From NCBI GenBank assembly GCA_021788565.1, contig JAJYKO010000001.1:1-26483 (forward strand): 26,483 bases of DNA, written 5' to 3'. Source of the DNA: Chloroflexota bacterium. Its GTDB lineage: Bacteria > Chloroflexota > UBA6077. The position numbers and the translations under genes are program-made. The notes below the pieces were generated by a model. It worked only from the letters and a program-made list of their open reading frames with translations. It had not been told where the DNA came from and searched no databases. Below are positions 23,066 through 26,483 of the stretch, in pieces. Within the stretch, counting starts at the first letter, position 1; each line of letters begins with the position of its first letter.

Positions 23066-24697
23066 TCAGTCCAGGTCGGTGTTTCCCATTAGGTAGAGGT
23101 CGACTGCGCGAGCGGCTCCGCGACCCTCCTTTATGGCCCAGACCACCAGGCTCTGGCCGCGTCTCATGTCGCCCGCCGCGAAGACGCCGTCGATATTGGT
23201 GGCGTACGCCCCCTCCCACGCCTTTACGTTGGAGCGCTGGTCTCGTTCAATGCCTAGCTGGTCCACCAGAGTGTCTTCGGGTCCCAGGAAACCCATAGCC
23301 AGCAGCACCAGATCTGCCGGCCATACCTTGTCGCTACCTGGTATCTCTCGTGGTCCCACCCGACCGCTGGCGTCCCGCACCCACTCCACCCTAACGGTGT
23401 GGATCTCCTTCACGTGCCCGCGCTCGTCGCCCACGAAGCGCTTGGTCATGACGCAGTACTGCCGGGGGTCGCTTCCGTACAGCGCCGCGGCCTCCTCCTG
23501 ACCGTAGTCCACGCGATAGATCCTCGGCCACTCCGGCCACGGGTTGTTGGGCTGGCGAGTATCTGGTGGCCTGTCCATGATCTCGAACTGCACGACGCTC
23601 TTGCAGCCGTGCCTGATGGATGTGCCGACGCAGTCGGTGCCGGTATCTCCGCCGCCGATCACCACCACGTGCTTGCCTTCGGCAGACAGGTCATTCGCTG
23701 CTCGCTCGAGGACGGCGAGGGCTGCGGGTCGATTCTGCGATCCCACTCCCGTCCCCTCCAAACCTAACCCCCCAACCCCCTTCCCGACGCGGGAAGGGGG
23801 AGAAGGCTCCCCTCTCCCCGCGGGGGAGGGGCCGGAGGTGGGGTCCGTCCCCATCTCCTCGTCCAGTAGGCGCTTCGTATTCGTCCGCAGGAAATCTACG
23901 GCGAAGCGAATACCCGCGAGGTTACGTCCCTCCGCTTGAATGTCCCGCGGTTTGGTGGCCCCGCCGCACAGCGCAACCGCGTCAAATTCCCTGAGCAGTT
24001 GGTCCGCCGCGTAGTCCTTGCCTACCTCGGTGTTGGTCACGAACTTGACGCCCTCGTTCGCCATAAGTTCCACGCGTCGCTGGACGACCTGCTTGTCGAG
24101 CTTCATATTGGGGATGCCGTACATCAGCAAGCCACCGATCCGATCTGCTCGCTCGAAAACGGTTACCCAGTGGCCGGCCTTGTTCAGCTGGGCGGCGCAG
24201 GCCAGCCCCGAGGGCCCGGATCCCACCACGGCTACTTTCTTGCCGGTCCTCTCCAGTGGAGGATCGGGGACGATCCAACCGCGCTTCCAACCTCGGTCGA
24301 CGATAGCTTTCTCGATCCCCTTTATGGTTACCGGCGGCTCGTGAATCCCCAGGGTGCAGGAACCTTCGCACGGCGCAGGGCAAACTCGGCCGGTGAACTC
24401 CGGGAAGTTGTTCGTCTTGTGGAGCCGGTCCAGCGCCTGCTGCCACAGCCCTTTGTAGACGAGGTCGTTCCACTCCGGGATCAGATTGTTGATGGGGCAG
24501 CCGGAGGCGGCGCCGTTCAGCAACATCCCGGTGTGGCAGAAGGGGATGCCGCAATCCATGCAGCGTGCCCCCTGGGTCCGCATCTTCTCCTCCGAGAGCG
24601 AGTGATGGAATTCCTTCCAATCCTTGATTCGCTCCTCGGGTGCACGATCCTCGGGCTCTTCCCGCTCGTATTCCATGAACCCGGTTGGCTTACCCAT
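23066..24697 (-). CDS. gltD: Glutamate synthase small subunit GltD, with an in-frame repeat insertion
   Basis: 543 residues; the E. coli protein has 472. The N-terminal Fe-S region shows [22 protein letters not shown] and CPAPCEGSC. The first Rossmann fold reads [17 protein letters not shown], with [15 protein letters not shown]. The second nucleotide fold reads [23 protein letters not shown]-terminal FAD-binding block reads [23 protein letters not shown]. It takes electrons from NAD(P)H and passes them to GltB for glutamate formation from glutamine and 2-oxoglutarate. Residues about 283-314 (Gly/Pro/Ser/Arg-rich) come from a palindromic repeat inserted between the two nucleotide-binding halves without breaking the frame. 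The ATG at 24697 uses AGGAG, which lies in heptamer element B. It is downstream of gltB. Confidence 0.93.
   Translation of the reverse strand: MGKPTGFMEYEREEPEDRAPEERIKDWKEFHHSLSEEKMRTQGARCMDCGIPFCHTGMLLNGAASGCPINNLIPEWNDLVYKGLWQQALDRLHKTNNFPEFTGRVCPAPCEGSCTLGIHEPPVTIKGIEKAIVDRGWKRGWIVPDPPLERTGKKVAVVGSGPSGLACAAQLNKAGHWVTVFERADRIGGLLMYGIPNMKLDKQVVQRRVELMANEGVKFVTNTEVGKDYAADQLLREFDAVALCGGATKPRDIQAEGRNLAGIRFAVDFLRTNTKRLLDEEMGTDPTSGPSPAGRGEPSPPSRVGKGVGGLGLEGTGVGSQNRPAALAVLERAANDLSAEGKHVVVIGGGDTGTDCVGTSIRHGCKSVVQFEIMDRPPDTRQPNNPWPEWPRIYRVDYGQEEAAALYGSDPRQYCVMTKRFVGDERGHVKEIHTVRVEWVRDASGRVGPREIPGSDKVWPADLVLLAMGFLGPEDTLVDQLGIERDQRSNVKAWEGAYATNIDGVFAAGDMRRGQSLVVWAIKEGRGAARAVDLYLMGNTDLD
23749..23852. 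mobile_element. C/G-rich palindromic insertion inside gltD, flanked by 8-bp direct repeats
   Basis: CCGTCCCC occurs at 23749-23756 and again at 23845-23852, an offset of exactly 96 bp (32 codons). Between them lie two hairpins: CCCCCTTCCC/GGGAAGGGGG (23776-23800, loop GACGC), and CCCCTC-T-CCCC against GGGGGAGGGG (about 23809-23831) with one bulge. The ends are loosely complementary (ACCTAACCCC and GGTGGGG). The look is that of a small palindromic element copied into a site with duplication of 8 bp. Similar C-rich/G-rich repeats are common between genes in Chloroflexota, from general knowledge not checked here. Confidence 0.65.
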
Positions 24698-24700
24698 AGT

Positions 24701-24804
24701 AGCTCCTAGCCATTAGCTATCAGCTATTAGCCATCAGTTGTTAGCCGTTGCCCCATCGAAACCGGAGGTGGCTAACTACTAATTGCTAAAAGCTAATAGC
24801 TAGT
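24701..24804. repeat. Heptamer-array inverted element B (7 + 5 units) between gltB and gltD
   Basis: The left array (24701-24749) is seven units: AGCTCCT, AGCCATT, AGCTATC, AGCTATT, AGCCATC, AGTTGTT, AGCCGTT. After 20 nt the right array (24770-24804) has five: GGCTAAC, TACTAAT, TGCTAAA, AGCTAAT, AGCTAGT. It is the same family as element A, 4.2 kb away. The gltB stop codon (24800-24802) lies in the outermost right unit. The AGGAG ribosome binding site of gltD falls in the outermost left unit. Confidence 0.75.
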
Positions 24805-26483
24805 TGCCCGACACTCGTGCCAGGTCGTTCTTGTTGTTCTCGAAGGCGGTCATGATCGCCTCATCGCCGGTAAGACCCGCCGCCTCTACCAGTTGGAAGG
24901 CTTCCAGCATCCGTTTGTAATCCTTCGGCATCACCTTGACGAACTTCGGGACCATCTCGTACCAATTGTCCAGGACGCGCTGCGCGACCGTGCTACCCGT
25001 GTATTCCAGGTGACGTTGCACCATTCCCTTCACTTCGACGGCCTCGGCCTCGTTCTCGATGCGCTCGAGGTAGACCATCTCGCGGTTGCACCGGCTGTAG
25101 AAGTCCTCCGCCTCGTCCAGGACGTAGACGACGCCGCCCGACATGCCGGCCGCGAAGTTTCGGCCCGTGGGCCCCAGCACCACTACCCGGCCGCCAGTCA
25201 TGTATTCGCAGCCGTGGTCTCCCACTGCCTCCACTACAGCGTTCACGCCGCTATTTCGAACGCAGAACCGCTCGCCGGCCACCCCTCGGACGTATGCCTC
25301 GCCCTCGGTGGCGCCGTACAGGGCCACGTTCCCGATGATGACGTTCTCCTCGGGCGCGAAGGTCGAGCCTGAGGGCGGGTAGACGGCGACTTTGCCGCCG
25401 GAGAGCCCCTTACCGAAGTAGTCGTTCGCATCTCCCTCGAGAGTCAGGGTAATCCCCTTGGGAACGAACGCCCCGAAGCTCTGCCCGGCCGACCCCTGGA
25501 AGCGGAGGTGGATCGTGTCCTCCGGCAGCCCCTTGCATCCGTATCGCCTCGTTACCTCGCTGCCCAGGATCGTTCCCACTGTACGGTTGACGTTCCGAAT
25601 TGGCAGTGTGGCCGACACCCTCTCGCCCCGCTCCAGGGCGGGCTTGCACAGATCCAGCAGCACCTGGTTGTCCATCGACCCGTCCAGGCCGTGATCCTGG
25701 GGGATCTGGCAGTAACGGCCCACTTCGGCGGGCACATCCGGCTGGTAGAGGATTCTGGAGTAGTCCAGCCCCTTCGCCTTGTAGTGCTCAATGGCTTTCC
25801 GGACCTCGAGTCGCTCGGTGTGACCGACCATCTCGTCCACCGTGCGGAAGCCCAACTGGGCCATCAGCTCACGCATCTCCTGGGCGATAAATCGCATGAA
25901 GTTGATCACGTACTCCGGCTTGCCGGTGAACTTTCTCCGCAGCTCCGGATTCTGTGTCGCGACGCCCACGGGGCAGGTGTCCATGTGACAGACGCGCATC
26001 TCGGTGCAGCCCATAGTGACAAGAGGCGCGGTGGCGAATCCGAACTCCTCGGCACCTAGCAGGGCCGCGATCACCACGTCCCGCCCTGTCTTCAGCTGGC
26101 CATCGGTCTCCACCACGATCCTGCTGCGCAGATTGTTCAGCACCAGGGTCTGGTGGGTCTCCGCGACCCCTAGCTCCCACGGCAGCCCGGCGTGCTTGAT
26201 GGACGACCACGGGGAGGCCCCGGTCCCACCGTCGTACCCGCTGATGAGCACCACATCGGCGTGACCCTTGGCAACCCCGGCTGCGATGGTGCCAACCCCC
26301 ACCTCCGACACCAGCTTCACGTTGATCCGCGCCCTGGAGTTGGCGTTCTTCAGGTCATAGATAAGCTCGGCAAGGTCCTCGATGGAATAGATGTCGTGAT
26401 GGGGCGGGGGCGAGATGAGGCCCACGCCGGGAGTCGACCTTCGGACCCGAGCGATCCATGGGTACACTTTGCGCCCGGGGAGC
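24800..26483 (-). CDS. gltB: Glutamate synthase large subunit GltB, 5' part beyond the right edge
   Basis: The C-terminal 560 or so residues of the large subunit. The frame enters at the edge as [41 protein letters not shown], the FMN-domain sequence of GltB, so no start is present. A 3Fe-4S motif follows: C-x5-C-x4-C in [20 protein letters not shown]. The C-terminal GXGXG beta-helix domain follows ([31 protein letters not shown]). The FMN domain makes glutamate from 2-oxoglutarate and channelled ammonia. The amidotransferase domain is outside the window. It is transcribed ahead of gltD across heptamer element B, and its last codons run into that repeat. Confidence 0.96.
   Translation of the reverse strand, partial: LPGRKVYPWIARVRRSTPGVGLISPPPHHDIYSIEDLAELIYDLKNANSRARINVKLVSEVGVGTIAAGVAKGHADVVLISGYDGGTGASPWSSIKHAGLPWELGVAETHQTLVLNNLRSRIVVETDGQLKTGRDVVIAALLGAEEFGFATAPLVTMGCTEMRVCHMDTCPVGVATQNPELRRKFTGKPEYVINFMRFIAQEMRELMAQLGFRTVDEMVGHTERLEVRKAIEHYKAKGLDYSRILYQPDVPAEVGRYCQIPQDHGLDGSMDNQVLLDLCKPALERGERVSATLPIRNVNRTVGTILGSEVTRRYGCKGLPEDTIHLRFQGSAGQSFGAFVPKGITLTLEGDANDYFGKGLSGGKVAVYPPSGSTFAPEENVIIGNVALYGATEGEAYVRGVAGERFCVRNSGVNAVVEAVGDHGCEYMTGGRVVVLGPTGRNFAAGMSGGVVYVLDEAEDFYSRCNREMVYLERIENEAEAVEVKGMVQRHLEYTGSTVAQRVLDNWYEMVPKFVKVMPKDYKRMLEAFQLVEAAGLTGDEAIMTAFENNKNDLARVSGN

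Noticed and set aside
23749..23852. Frameshift or assembly error in gltD
   Set aside because: The inserted length is exactly 96 bp, the frame is open and the GltD motifs on both sides are intact. Insertion of an element explains this better.

Overview
This is a GC-rich bacterial segment, densely packed with genes. No marker gene in it fixes the taxonomy. Several traits fit Chloroflexota, possibly a metagenome-derived genome: lipoproteins with long Pro/Ala linkers after the lipobox, W/Mo-pterin aldehyde ferredoxin oxidoreductase, tripartite and Liv-type transporters, a SpoIIM-like membrane protein, and C-rich/G-rich palindromic repeats. That assignment is inference.

Layout. (1) 1-8578, all on the minus strand: a GntR/FCD regulator, a MoaD-like sulfur carrier, a PPC-domain protein, a Liv-type solute-binding lipoprotein, LivG, LivF, LivM, LivH, and an aldehyde ferredoxin oxidoreductase (AOR) that runs off the left edge. 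The set reads as one inducible uptake-and-oxidoreduction operon. (2) 8579-17044: NAD-dependent DNA ligase ligA (+), a SpoIIM-like membrane protein (-), a decayed amidohydrolase fragment (-), a universal stress protein (-), a D-aminoacylase-family amidohydrolase (+), an ECF sigma/anti-sigma pair (-) and a divergent MFS exporter (+). (3) 17175-20297 (-): a complete tctCBA tripartite tricarboxylate transporter. (4) 20607-26483: an unrecognised Cys-rich protein and a two-cluster ferredoxin-like protein (-, strong sigma70-type promoter), a divergent peroxiredoxin (+) whose catalytic codon is an in-frame TGA, and glutamate synthase gltD and gltB (-, gltB cut by the right edge).

Most notable observations. 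The peroxiredoxin at 22459-22947 appears to be a selenoprotein: TGA sits exactly at the peroxidatic position, and a stem-loop resembling a bacterial SECIS begins 10 nt downstream. Three gene junctions between 20.5 and 24.8 kb carry a peculiar repeat architecture: two facing arrays of degenerate 7-nt units, in one case exactly 7 + 7 units. These arrays supply the stop codons of the upstream genes and at one site overlap the next ribosome binding site. gltD carries a C/G-rich palindromic insertion flanked by an 8-bp direct repeat with an offset of exactly 96 bp (32 codons), so the frame is kept. Three tail-to-tail junctions carry long inverted repeats, including a perfect 44-bp palindrome. Both solute-binding-protein genes are followed by intercistronic hairpins.
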